From Candidatus Sericytochromatia bacterium (GTDB taxonomy: Bacteria; Cyanobacteriota; Sericytochromatia; UBA7694), in assembly GCA_018780035.1 (NCBI GenBank), contig JADMKE010000028.1, positions 3,859 through 67,858 of the forward strand: DNA of 64,000 nt. Direction: 5' to 3'. A program made the position numbers and the translations under genes. The notes under the pieces are model-generated. The model saw nothing but the letters and a program-made list of their open reading frames with translations. It did no database searches and was not told where the DNA came from. Positions 33,193 to 42,600 of the stretch are shown in pieces. Numbering within the stretch: the first letter of the stretch is position 1; each line of letters opens with the position of its first letter.

Positions 33193-34510
33193 CCAAAAAA
33201 CTGGCTGAATCTGGCAAGAGGGCTTGCAATGCCTGTCTGCGCTTTTTTTGAGCGGGTTTAAGTGCTGTTTGCAGCGCTGTGAGGTTTAATTGGGCCAATT
33301 CATCGAGCAAGTCGCTGGCTTCGGATGAACGCTCGACATCTTTGCCAAAAAGGTCTGTGCCATATGCATCCAAGACATTACCGTAAATCAAACGGTTGTA
33401 ATCAGAGCCGGTCACTTCTCCAGATGGGGCTTGGCTGTCAGGGGCAGCTAATCTCCAAATACTGCCTGGATGGGCCGATTGACATATCAAAGGGCTGTGG
33501 GTGGTGACAATGAATTGGATTTTTGGGAAAAATTGTGTAAACCATTTTCCAATTCTAACTTGCCAACTGGGGTGGAGGTGGGCGTCTATTTCATCAATTA
33601 AGACAATCCCAGGTAAATCAATTTCCATTTTTCCTTTGCTGACCTGATGAAAAACCCTTTCTTCCCCATATTTCAATAACATCTGATAAATTATATCAAA
33701 AACGGTTGATAAAATTGATCTATATCCATCACTTAGTTGAATGATGGGAACAATGGCTCCTTGTGGTGTTTCAAATAGAACTCCTTCAGAAGAAACGTCT
33801 GCAATTTTAAATCCTGTAGCTAAAAGATCCCCTTCATTTATTAACTTTAATAAAAAAACTAAGGTTTTCTCGTTTTTTCCTTCTAATTGTCTAAATTTCA
33901 ATTCCTGTAACCATGTAATTAAATTACTAAAGATAAAATTAAGATCAAATAGAGAAATATGAGGTAACAAAAAAGGATCATTATCTTGTATTTTTTCTAG
34001 GTTACTACTAGAAAAAATCTTTTTTTGGGAATCTATGCGTCGAAAAGAACCATATGAAGAACAAAACCAGCCTGAATGCTGTTCCCAAATTCCTGGATAT
34101 CTTCTAAAAGGTTTATTTATCTTTTCTTTAGATTCAATAATATTGTTTTCCTCTAGTTTAATCAAAGATTCAATGCGAACTGAGGTATTAAAAAAATCAG
34201 AAGATTCTCTGTTTAACCAAAGCGCAGTTTTATGAATTCCATTTTTTGACCAGATATCATATTGCGGATCAGATTCTAAAATTACTTTTATCTCACCTTT
34301 GGGCGAATCCACACTTAACAGATCCCCAATAAATAATTTAGCTAAATCAACGCGAGGCATAAACCCCAGTGCAATTGAACGCAAGAGTGTGGATTTGCCT
34401 GTCGCATTGTCACCAATCACAACATGCCAGCCCGCATAAGGTGCTTCAAAAGTCATTTCAAAGGATTTAAAAGAACGGATATTTTTTAAATCAACGCGCT
34501 GGACATACAT
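33179..34510 (-). CDS. AAA/ABC-type ATPase of a Septu-like module (PtuA-like)
   Basis: Walker A is GDNATGKST (residues 33-41); an ABC-signature-like LSDGYRS lies near 270; Walker B and catalytic Glu are IVLIDEIDAHLHP (about 315); and the H-loop is VTTHSPLICQSA (about 345). This is the SMC/OLD-like ATPase family used as PtuA in Septu. AAAGGAAAG precedes the ATG. The middle (about 33,700-34,330) is clearly poorer in GC than the flanking genes, so the gene or part of it was probably acquired. No TOPRIM domain is seen, which speaks against Gabija or OLD. Confidence 0.76.
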   Translation of the reverse strand: MYVQRVDLKNIRSFKSFEMTFEAPYAGWHVVIGDNATGKSTLLRSIALGFMPRVDLAKLFIGDLLSVDSPKGEIKVILESDPQYDIWSKNGIHKTALWLNRESSDFFNTSVRIESLIKLEENNIIESKEKINKPFRRYPGIWEQHSGWFCSSYGSFRRIDSQKKIFSSSNLEKIQDNDPFLLPHISLFDLNFIFSNLITWLQELKFRQLEGKNEKTLVFLLKLINEGDLLATGFKIADVSSEGVLFETPQGAIVPIIQLSDGYRSILSTVFDIIYQMLLKYGEERVFHQVSKGKMEIDLPGIVLIDEIDAHLHPSWQVRIGKWFTQFFPKIQFIVTTHSPLICQSAHPGSIWRLAAPDSQAPSGEVTGSDYNRLIYGNVLDAYGTDLFGKDVERSSEASDLLDELAQLNLTALQTALKPAQKKRRQALQALLPDSASFLDGVE

Positions 34511-34587
34511 ACTTTCGCTTTCCTTTGGCTTAAATCATGCCGTTTGAACCAGTATAACATTCTGCATGATTGGCTTTGGGCTGCGAT

Positions 34588-35511
34588 TTATTGAGCCAAC
34601 CTCTGGCAAGCAGCCCTCACCCCCAAGGGCTGCCAATCGGGCAAGGCCTGCCTTACTTTGCCAATTTCCAGCCGGGTATCTTGTGGGCGCAAAAAGGGCT
34701 CGTCTAAATCTTTCAGCGAAATGGACTGTATCATCCCGCTATCGACACCCAGATTCTGAGCCAAAATCTGGGCCAATTCATACCGGCTCAGCCCTTGGGG
34801 GCCACCGAGATGGTAGACACCACGGGCCTTTTGTCTCAAAAGGTCGGAGATGGCTTGCAGGCAATCTTCAAGCAAAAGGGGGTTAAAAATTTGATCCTCA
34901 GCTGCCCGGATTGTTTTTCCTGCTCGCCAAGCAAGGGCCATTTCACTCAGCAGCGTTCCACTCTCTGGGCGCAAGTCATAGAGCTTGGTCAGACGCAATA
35001 AGAGATATTCAGATTCCCGCAAAAGTTGTTTGAGACCGGCTTCGAGAGCGGCTTTTTGTTGGCCATAGGGATTCAGGGGCGAGGTGGGTTCCGCTTCTGA
35101 ATAAGGAGCCTGATTGCCTGCAAAGACATAGTCGCTGCTAAACAAAACGGGGACGATGCCGCGCTCCACAAGTGTCTGAACCAAAGCCAGGGGGCCCTCC
35201 ACATTGATCTGCCAAGTGTCTTCGGGGGCTTCAAAACAATCGCGCAATCCGGGCCGGGCCCCACAGATCAGGGCATAGTTTAGCTGTGACAATATCGGCT
35301 CAAAGGGAGTCAAATCAGGGTTTTTTAGATTAAAATAATGGCTCAGACTTGGGGCATGGTGCTGGCTGTACCAAACGGGCCAAGTCGCATTGGGCTCTCC
35401 CGTCAAGGCGGGCGTTTGAGCTTGCTCTTGCGTTTGAAAATGTCGCAAAAGTGCCTTTCCCAAAAAACCACTGGCCCCCAAGAGTAAAATTCCTGGCGCC
35501 TGTGTGTTCAT
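34588..35511 (-). CDS. dTDP-4-dehydrorhamnose reductase-like SDR (RmlD family)
   Basis: GASGFLGKALL (about 13-23) is the NAD(P)-binding glycine motif; SSDYVFAG (about 124) and YGQQK (Y-x-x-x-K, about 148) are the extended-SDR catalytic pattern; the C-terminal NPLLLEDCLQAI and GVYHLGG match RmlD-type substrate domains. It would reduce a 4-keto-6-deoxy sugar on a nucleotide carrier. The start is ATG at 35511. It lies downstream of the alcohol dehydrogenase, with a 10-base gap filled by a short repeat, in a four-gene minus-strand cluster that also holds a methyltransferase and a phosphotransferase. Confidence 0.8.
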   Translation of the reverse strand: MNTQAPGILLLGASGFLGKALLRHFQTQEQAQTPALTGEPNATWPVWYSQHHAPSLSHYFNLKNPDLTPFEPILSQLNYALICGARPGLRDCFEAPEDTWQINVEGPLALVQTLVERGIVPVLFSSDYVFAGNQAPYSEAEPTSPLNPYGQQKAALEAGLKQLLRESEYLLLRLTKLYDLRPESGTLLSEMALAWRAGKTIRAAEDQIFNPLLLEDCLQAISDLLRQKARGVYHLGGPQGLSRYELAQILAQNLGVDSGMIQSISLKDLDEPFLRPQDTRLEIGKVRQALPDWQPLGVRAACQRLAQ

Positions 35512-35521
35512 GCCTGTGTAC

Positions 35522-36595
35522 TCATGCCTGTGTGCTCACCGATTGGGGCCAATCCATCTGCAAAACACAGCGCCCGATTTGTTCTCCCCTGCGCAGGCGA
35601 TCGAGCGCGTGGTTGATCTCTGCAAAGGGCAGAATTTCGGTCACCAATGGGCTCAGATCCATTTTTCCGGCCTCTATCAATGCGATACAGGTCGGAATAT
35701 CTTTGTCTGGTTGGGCGTCTCCACCATGTGAGCCGGTCAACACCTTGCCAAAGTGCAAAGGCAGGGTATAGAGCGAGGCCTTGGCACCTGCTCGGGGCAC
35801 TCCCACCAAGACCACGCGGCCCTGGGGTTTGCTCAGCTGATAAGCGTATTCAATCATGGCAGGCAGACCTGTATTTTCAATCACGACATCAGCACCCTGG
35901 GGCAAGATTTGGGCCAATTCAGCCTGCCAATCTGGGGTTTTGACACTGAAGGTGTGGTCGGCCCCCATTTTTTTTGCCAAATCTAATTTTCCAGGCTGAA
36001 CATCTACCCCGATAATGGGGTGAGCGGTGGTCAATTTGGCCGCTTGGATCATATTTAATCCAACCCCCCCGGCGCCCAGGATCACCACTGATTCACCAAT
36101 TTTGAGCTTGGCATCGTTTTGGATCACCCCCAGGCCAGTGGTTACAGCACAGCCAAAGAGTGGGGCCAACGTCATTGGAAAACTTTCTGGCAGCGCTGTC
36201 AGGCGGTTTTCGGCCACCACTGCATATTCATTAAAGGTCGTCACCCACCCAGCATTGAGCTTTTGGCCACGCCAGCGGTAGACCGGTGGTAACGCCGGTA
36301 GGCCTTTGCCTTCGCGCCAATGCAAGACCACCCGCATCCCGGCTTGCAGGCCCTGAACCCCTGGTCCCGTTTCTATTACAGTTCCCACACCTTCGTGTCC
36401 CAATAAATGGGGCAAAAATTTGTCGGGGCCTTTAACTGCATCAATTTCACCAATTTGTGAACCGCAAATGCCCGAATAATGCACTTTGACCAAAACTTGG
36501 CCCACTTCAAGTCGCTCTGGCATTTCCACTTCGTCCAGAACCAAAGGCTTGCCGGTTTCGGCCAAAATTGCGGCTTTCATGGTTTTGATTAGCAT
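35522..36595 (-). CDS. Zinc-type (MDR) alcohol dehydrogenase lacking structural-zinc cysteines
   Basis: The MDR layout is clear: GICGSQIGE (catalytic-zinc Cys, about 43), GHEGVGTVIE (about 67), GCAVTTG (about 148) and GAGGVGLNMIQAAK (about 174). The usual four-cysteine structural-zinc loop is replaced by HWREGKGLPALPPVYRW, which has no cysteine. It would oxidise or reduce an alcohol or sugar substrate with NAD(P). It precedes the RmlD-like gene and follows the methyltransferase, probably in one operon. MLIKTM at 36595 is used; the second ATG (MKAAIL) is also possible. Confidence 0.78.
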   Translation of the reverse strand: MLIKTMKAAILAETGKPLVLDEVEMPERLEVGQVLVKVHYSGICGSQIGEIDAVKGPDKFLPHLLGHEGVGTVIETGPGVQGLQAGMRVVLHWREGKGLPALPPVYRWRGQKLNAGWVTTFNEYAVVAENRLTALPESFPMTLAPLFGCAVTTGLGVIQNDAKLKIGESVVILGAGGVGLNMIQAAKLTTAHPIIGVDVQPGKLDLAKKMGADHTFSVKTPDWQAELAQILPQGADVVIENTGLPAMIEYAYQLSKPQGRVVLVGVPRAGAKASLYTLPLHFGKVLTGSHGGDAQPDKDIPTCIALIEAGKMDLSPLVTEILPFAEINHALDRLRRGEQIGRCVLQMDWPQSVSTQA

Positions 36596-36607
36596 CCGTG
36601 CAGACCC

Positions 36608-37267
36608 CTATTCAAAATAGATAAACGAATGATCACCCGTATAGCCAGTGTGCTCAAACCACCACTGCCAGGCTTCGGGGGAATAAAACGACTCACAGGT
36701 CAATTGCCAATAGAGCAAATTGGCCTTTTCTTCTTCGTTGCGCCAAGATTCCACCACCAGATAATGTGCTTTGCCCACCCGTTGCATTTCTCTCAGGGCC
36801 AAATCCAATTCAAAACAGGGCAAATTGTGCAGGGCATTCAGCGAAATTACCAGATCAAATTGTGCGTCGGCAAAGGGCAGAGAAGTGGCTGATGCCTTGC
36901 TTAAACAGGATTTGACTTCTGCTTTGGCATGTTCCAGGGCATAGTCTGAAATATCCACGCCGACGACCTCTAAGCCCGGCACCGCTTGGGTCAGGTCATA
37001 GAGTAAAAAAGCCTTGCCACAGCCAATGTCCAATACCTTGTCTCCCGCTTTGAGACCATAATGATCTCGCAGGCCATCGGCCACTTTGCGCCAGCGCCCG
37101 TCATAATGATAACCGCCATACCCCAGGTGGCGTTCGCCGTCCCAATAATCAAAATCAAATTGTTTGGCCCGTTTTGCTGCTTCCGCTTTGGGGAAGCCGT
37201 TGACCCGGCCCAAATAATCCCGTTGGGTGGCTTTGTGCAGGGGGGAGAGAAAATCTAAATAGGCCAT
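36608..37267 (-). CDS. Class I SAM-dependent methyltransferase (219 aa)
   Basis: Start 37267 is chosen because AAGAGG lies about 7 bases upstream; the track start extends into the preceding gene. The SAM motif VLDIGCGKAFLLYDL (about residues 78-92) and the acidic VVGVDISDYALE (about 103) are standard, and the motif IV-type DLVISLNALHNLP (about 138) follows. The C-terminus has several tryptophans (WQWWFEHTGYTG). The substrate is unknown; position in a cluster with sugar-type enzymes and an APH kinase suggests an envelope sugar or small metabolite. Confidence 0.75.
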   Translation of the reverse strand: MAYLDFLSPLHKATQRDYLGRVNGFPKAEAAKRAKQFDFDYWDGERHLGYGGYHYDGRWRKVADGLRDHYGLKAGDKVLDIGCGKAFLLYDLTQAVPGLEVVGVDISDYALEHAKAEVKSCLSKASATSLPFADAQFDLVISLNALHNLPCFELDLALREMQRVGKAHYLVVESWRNEEEKANLLYWQLTCESFYSPEAWQWWFEHTGYTGDHSFIYFE

Positions 37268-37278
37268 GTGTTTACCTC

Positions 37279-38301
37279 TTAAGCCAGTTCGTGAGCCAGA
37301 TTTTGCCAATGGCGCGTACGCGCCAGAGCTGAACGGATGCGGTCGATTTGAGCCTCTCGTAGGAGCCGGGCATGGCTCCCGGCAAAGTCGCGTCTGTGCG
37401 CGGCTGTGGGACTAAAAAGCCCCATCAGGATACAGCACCATTTGAGCTGATGTAAAGGCAATAATTGTCGAAACTGCAAGAGTTGCTCCAAACGGGCGCC
37501 TTGTTCCCGTAAATCTGCTTCGACCCAATTTAACGCAGCCAATGGCAGAGGAACTCCCACCGAAGTCAAAAAATCTGCATGGGTTTTGAGGCGCTGATCT
37601 TTGCCTGCATACTCAAAATCCAAAAATACCAATTTCCCATTGGGCCTGAGCAATGTATTGTGAAAACCCACATCGGAGGGTGAAAGCCAGAGATCTGCAG
37701 CGGCAAACGTCTGTTTGGCATCGAGCCAAGATGCCAATTTCTCTTTGAGTTCTTGCCAGATCGGCAGCAATTCACCCCTGAACAAGTCTGTCACTTCAGG
37801 TGCGTTAAAAGGGGCTGCAGAGAGGCGATTGACCCGTTTTTCGAGAGACAGAAGGTGTTCCGACCACGAGAAACAACTGTCAGAGGCAGGGGCAAAGTTT
37901 AAGGGATTCTGGTCTGGGGGATTGAGCAATTTTAAAAAGCCCAGGTACTGTTGGACATGTGTTTGGAGCAGGTTTGTCTCCGAGAGTGGCTCCCCTGTTT
38001 CCCAGCTATACACAGCAAGCCGGGCCTCCACGCTGCAAGCCAAGGGCCGAGGTACAGACTTTAGACCCAGCCCTTGGGCATGCTGCAAAAAATCCCATTC
38101 GGTTTGCAGACGCGGTCGGTGATCGGGGTAATAAGATTTGAGTAGGACTGGGCCCGTGTGAGTTTGTAGACGCCAAAGGCGGTTATTGCGCCCACCCTTG
38201 AGGGCTTGAATCGCTGGCATTTCTGACTGAGAGGAAGGGGCCAACTCCAGTGACAGGGCTTGGAGTAAGGAGATGTATTCAAGAGGGGGAGAAACAGGCA
38301 T
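37279..38301 (-). CDS. APH/choline-kinase-fold phosphotransferase
   Basis: The fold shows GGRNNRLWRLQTHTGPVLLK near the N-terminus (nucleotide-binding loop with a Lys), SPSDVGFHNTLL (about 208, the catalytic Asp and Asn of the APH family) and LVFLDFEYAG (about 225, the Mg-binding Asp). It should phosphorylate a small sugar, amino-alcohol or nucleoside. The gene ends 11 bases before the methyltransferase start, so they are probably in one operon. A second APH-type gene lies divergently at 38379. Confidence 0.75.
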   Translation of the reverse strand: MPVSPPLEYISLLQALSLELAPSSQSEMPAIQALKGGRNNRLWRLQTHTGPVLLKSYYPDHRPRLQTEWDFLQHAQGLGLKSVPRPLACSVEARLAVYSWETGEPLSETNLLQTHVQQYLGFLKLLNPPDQNPLNFAPASDSCFSWSEHLLSLEKRVNRLSAAPFNAPEVTDLFRGELLPIWQELKEKLASWLDAKQTFAAADLWLSPSDVGFHNTLLRPNGKLVFLDFEYAGKDQRLKTHADFLTSVGVPLPLAALNWVEADLREQGARLEQLLQFRQLLPLHQLKWCCILMGLFSPTAAHRRDFAGSHARLLREAQIDRIRSALARTRHWQNLAHELA

Positions 38302-38378
38302 GTTTAATCGGCTTAGCTTTCGAAAAAAGTCGCAATTGAAGTATAACCCGTTCAGCTAAAATCAGTTAAAATGCGAGC

Positions 38379-39386
38379 ATGTTGATTAACTTTGATGATT
38401 ATTTTCAAGCGCCTCAAGGACTGCGACTGCTGAGTCGCTCAGAGATTCAGGCCCTGGTGCTGCATTTGCTCCGGGGGCAGGAAATTTGCGATGTGGAACT
38501 GCTCTCTGGCGGCTATCGCAACCAAAATTACCGCCTGGATTTTGTGCCAAAAACAGGCGCACCCCCCGCGACAGCTGATGCCAACGAGGCTGTATTGCGC
38601 GTCTCCCAGGATCTGACTGCCGCTGGCAAAGAAGTCAAACTCTTGCAGATGCTAGCCGGTCTATTGCCTGTACCGCGGGTCTTGGCTGCAAGGCAAACCT
38701 CTGCGCATGCCTTTGCACTGCATGAATATGTGCCGGGTGTTTTGGCTTCACATTTGCCCAAAAATCTATCTGAATCAACCTTGGCGTCTTTGGGCGCCGC
38801 CATCGGAGCCACCTTGGCACAGATTCACCAGATTGAATTGCCTGGCTGTGGTTTTTTGGATACCGAATTGAGGATCTCAGATCCCATGCCCAATTTGGGG
38901 GATGCTTGGCTGGCATATATGCGCGAGGTTTTACATGGTAAACGCGCTGAAACACGGCTTGGTTTGGATCTGTCTAAACAAGTTTTGCGGCTCTTGACTC
39001 AGAATGAAGCGCTTTTGCGCGATTTGAATCCCTCTAACCGGCTCGTACATTCGGATTTTAATCTCAAAAATCTGCTGGTCAGCGAGAAAGAGGGATTCTG
39101 GCAAGTCAAAGCGGTGCTCGATTGGGAATTTGCCCATGCGGGATCTCCTCTGGTCGACTTGGGTAATTTCTTTCGTTTTGAAAAAGATTTGCCCCCCGCT
39201 CTGTTTGAGGGTTTTTTGCAAACCTATCAAGCCGAAGCGGGAGCTTTACCTGTTCAATGGCGGGCCCAAGCCCGTCTGCTCGATTTGGCGGCGATTTGTA
39301 ATTTCTTGGACTCACCGGAAAGCAAACCGCTGACGCTGGAAACGGTGAAGCGGGTTGTAAATGAAACTTTGTTGAGCTTTGCCTGA
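38379..39386 (+). CDS. APH/choline-kinase-fold phosphotransferase
   Basis: The motif series is GGYRNQNYRLDF (loop), EAVLRVSQ (Lys replaced, Arg in place), VHSDFNLKNLLV (about 222, catalytic Asp and Asn) and AVLDWEFAHAGSPLVDLGNF (about 245, Mg-binding Asp), closing on an APH-family fold. It resembles bacterial choline/methylthioribose/homoserine-type kinases. It is divergent from the other phosphotransferase, with 77 bases between. There is no strong Shine-Dalgarno. The substrate is unknown, but two kinases next to sugar enzymes suggest phosphorylation of sugars or amino-alcohols. Confidence 0.75.
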   Translation: MLINFDDYFQAPQGLRLLSRSEIQALVLHLLRGQEICDVELLSGGYRNQNYRLDFVPKTGAPPATADANEAVLRVSQDLTAAGKEVKLLQMLAGLLPVPRVLAARQTSAHAFALHEYVPGVLASHLPKNLSESTLASLGAAIGATLAQIHQIELPGCGFLDTELRISDPMPNLGDAWLAYMREVLHGKRAETRLGLDLSKQVLRLLTQNEALLRDLNPSNRLVHSDFNLKNLLVSEKEGFWQVKAVLDWEFAHAGSPLVDLGNFFRFEKDLPPALFEGFLQTYQAEAGALPVQWRAQARLLDLAAICNFLDSPESKPLTLETVKRVVNETLLSFA

Positions 39387-39490
39387 ATTTAACCCGTTTA
39401 TTGCATTCAAAGGCAGTGTTTTGCTTCAGAATCTTGTGTTAGGGGGTATAAGTATAAAGAGATGTTGGCTTGGGTTTGTTGGTCGTGGAT

Positions 39491-39540
39491 ACCAAGATCA
39501 ACCTGACTGGCGCAGGTTAACTTGGTGCTGGAGCACTAAG
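39491..39540 (+). promoter_or_regulatory. Two mutually exclusive hairpins in the leader of the giant gene
   Basis: ACCAAG (491-496) and AACCTG (500-505) pair with CAGGTT (513-518) and CTTGGT (521-526) to form one hairpin. CTTGGTGCT (521-529) can alternatively pair with AGCACTAAG (532-540), a 9-bp hairpin with one G-T. They share CTTGGT so only one can form. The site is 62-111 bases before the start of the 39603 gene. It could be a conformational switch (riboswitch or attenuator-like) or overlapping operator DNA. No T run follows. Confidence 0.4.
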
Positions 39541-39602
39541 AACATATTAATAGCCTGGTATTTTGGGCAAGTTTGTAATTTGGTTTTTGAGGAGTTGAGT
39601 GT

Positions 39603-42600
39603 ATGACGCAGATTCAAGGCCGATCCACCCCGCTGGAAATCAATGGTAAAAAAAGCTTTGCCAGTCTTGACGAAGCCAAACGTGCCGCTGCCAGCCACCA
39701 GGGATCCGAAGCAATTTTACAGCGCGAAGATGGCCATTTTGAAGTTGTCAGCCTCGACACCCCCTCGTCTTTTGAAGGGGCTGTCCATCAGGCCCAGCAA
39801 AAACACAAAGATCTCAAATACGAAATCAGCTTTGCTGATCTCAATGATCCCGCTGAACTCAAATTTGAGGGTGCTGAGCGGACCGTGGCTCTCAGCGTCG
39901 ACAATTCGCGCGTCGACAACCCCCGTGCTGCCACAGGTGTAGCTCAGGATGTAATGGTCCAATTTTCCCAGCCGATGGAAGATAGCAAAATGGAACAGGC
40001 TTTTGGCCAGTTTCAAAAAGTTTCCAAACAGGAAATGGAAAAAGAATTCCGCTTTGCTCCAGAAGGCTCGGATAAATGGAAACTCTTCAAAGCCATGGAA
40101 TTGGTGGCCAAGCTCGAAAATGAAATGGGCTCGGTGAAAGATTTAGAAGCCAAACAGGTTTTGATGATGCGCAAAGCTGAAATTGTCGATTTGGTCAATC
40201 AGCTCAATCAAAAACCCGAAATTCAAACAGCGTATGCGCGGGTTAACAAAGCCGCAATGCAAGCTTCCGGGATCAATCAATCTGATTTGGTTCGCCATGC
40301 CAATCATTTGCTCAGCCAATCTTTCCGCACTACATTAAAAGCCTTGCCCCCGGCTCAGCAACAAGAAACCCTCAAAAAAGAATTGGCCAAGATCCAATTC
40401 TTTGACCCCCAATACGGCGCAGTTGTGGCCGGTGAGCTGGGGGCGCGTTTTGTGGTCGACGAGGGTTTGAGCCAATTGCGTATGCTCGACGAAGAGGGCA
40501 AAGCCAAGGTCAAGGTCAATGTCGAATACCTGATCGACGATTTGGTCAAAGAGGCCAATTCCACTGCCAGCAATGCCTTTAAGCCCCTGCGTGAATTGCA
40601 CAAGATCATGACCCAATTGCACCCCGAACAAGTGGGCCGCTTTAAAGATCTGCTCGTGCGCTTTTCGATCAACATCGAATCTATGGACGCCAAAGGGATT
40701 GTCAATGCCATCAAAGAAATCGAAGGTCTGCCCCCGGATTTAAAAAACGAATTGACCAAACTCGATTGGCACGGTGAATTGCGCAAAGTGCTCAGTTCGG
40801 TTGCTGCTGTGGGGACGTTGATCAGTTTGGGCCGCAGCGCGGAAGATATTCAAGCCCAGGGGTGGAACCTCAAAAGTGGGGTTGATTTGGTGAAAAACAC
40901 CGCAAGTATGATTGGCTCCTCCAAAGATGTGGCGCAAACGGCGGGCATGGTCAGCAAATGGGTGGGCATGGAAAGTCTCGGTACCCGCCTCAATAGTTTG
41001 GGTAAAAGTCTCGACGCAATGAAAATGGTCAAATGGGCGGGCCCTGTGGCCAGTGCCATTTCTGGGGGCTGGGATCTTTACGAAATGAGCAAAGAGATCA
41101 GCAATGAAGACAAAGCCGGGGCCTGGCTTAAGGGTTTGTCTGGTAGCGCAGGGCTGGTGGCTGCAGGGGCCGGGGCTGTGGCTGCTTGGTATGGGGCAGG
41201 GGCCACAGCAACGGCCATTGCTGGGCCAATAGGTTTGGCGGCAGTGGCGGTGGCAGCCGCAGCAGCCATCACCTATTCGTTCGTGGCCGAAAGTGAAGAG
41301 ACAGGTGGATTTCGCAAAGATCTACGGGCCTTGGGAATCAGCGATCAAGAAGAGCAGATCGAATCCCAACTCAACCAGGTTTGGCTGGGCACAGATCAAC
41401 ACGGTAATCCGAGCTTTGAGCCTGCAAAAGGGCTGGCCTGGGCCAAAGACAAACCCGTCGAAGAGCGTGCTAGGCTGATCAACAAATTGATGGATCAGGC
41501 CACCCACGCGCCCCAAGAAAAATTAATTGAATTGCTCTTGCGTGATGGCATTGGCAAAAATAAAAATGCGCAGGGTTTGGACGATTTCGACCGGATACTT
41601 TCACGCACGGATCCGCGCAGGTTGGCGGCTGAACTCGACGATACTGCAATTAAAAAAGTCTTTGAAACCCTCAAAGCCCGCACCACTCCCGAAGCACTTG
41701 AAGCGCTTGAAAAAATAGCCCTCGGTCTGGCAGATGGCAAACGGCTCTCACTCCTGCAAAAAACCACAGGCGCACCGCTGGATTTTGTCAGTCAATTTTC
41801 GTCTGAAACCATCAAAGAAATGGCCGATGCTGTCATGAAAGGCATGACCTTCGGCAAAAAAGAAATTTTTATGACCCGTTTGGTGGTCGATCAGCCCACC
41901 GAAAAATTGGCTGAAATTCTGGGCCGGGGTGGCAAAGAATTTGTCGAAAAGCTGGTTTCAGAAATTCCCAAACAAGACACCGCCAAATTATTGGCACGGT
42001 TTACCCAGATCGACAAAGCCCTGTCTGAAACCCAAACCCAATTGCAGGCTGCCAAAGCAGCAGGTCAGCCTACAGCAGCCTTGGAACTTAAACAAAAGAC
42101 CCTGGAGCACGCGCTTGATGTACCCCTGAATAATCTGGCCCGCGTGATTGCTGATCGCAGCAATGCTTGGTTTGGCTCCAGTTATCAAGACGTCATCAAA
42201 AATACCTTACAGCCCGAGATTACGCGTCACCTCAGCTCTGAGACCTTGGAGCATGTCTCTCGCCGCCTGATGAACGCGCCCTTTGGCGCACCCGAAGACT
42301 CGGCCAAGGCCCTGGTCAAAGTTTTACAACAGGCCAACCCAGAACAATTTAAACAGCTCATTGGCAACAATACCGACAGCTATATCCGCCAGGTTTTGGC
42401 CAGCAGCCTTGATGCAGATCAATCCATGGCTCTGATGGAGCGCTTTTTACAAGGAGGCACCCAGCCAGATCGTGCCTTCCAGACCTTTGCCTTGGGCCTG
42501 ATCGAAAAGGGCCATGAAGGCACTGTGAAAACCTTTTTGGCGGCCCGGCCCCTGCTTGACCTCTCTGGTGTGCCCGCCCTGCGGGCTGTGGTCAGTGAAA

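Noticed and set aside
33179-34510. Gabija, PARIS or OLD-type defence system
   Set aside because: No TOPRIM domain, DUF4435 or UvrD-type helicase is seen. The neighbouring nuclease is HNH, which fits Septu better.
39519-39540. Intrinsic terminator before the giant gene
   Set aside because: The hairpin has no following T run on either strand and sits upstream of the gene, so it is treated as a leader structure or operator.
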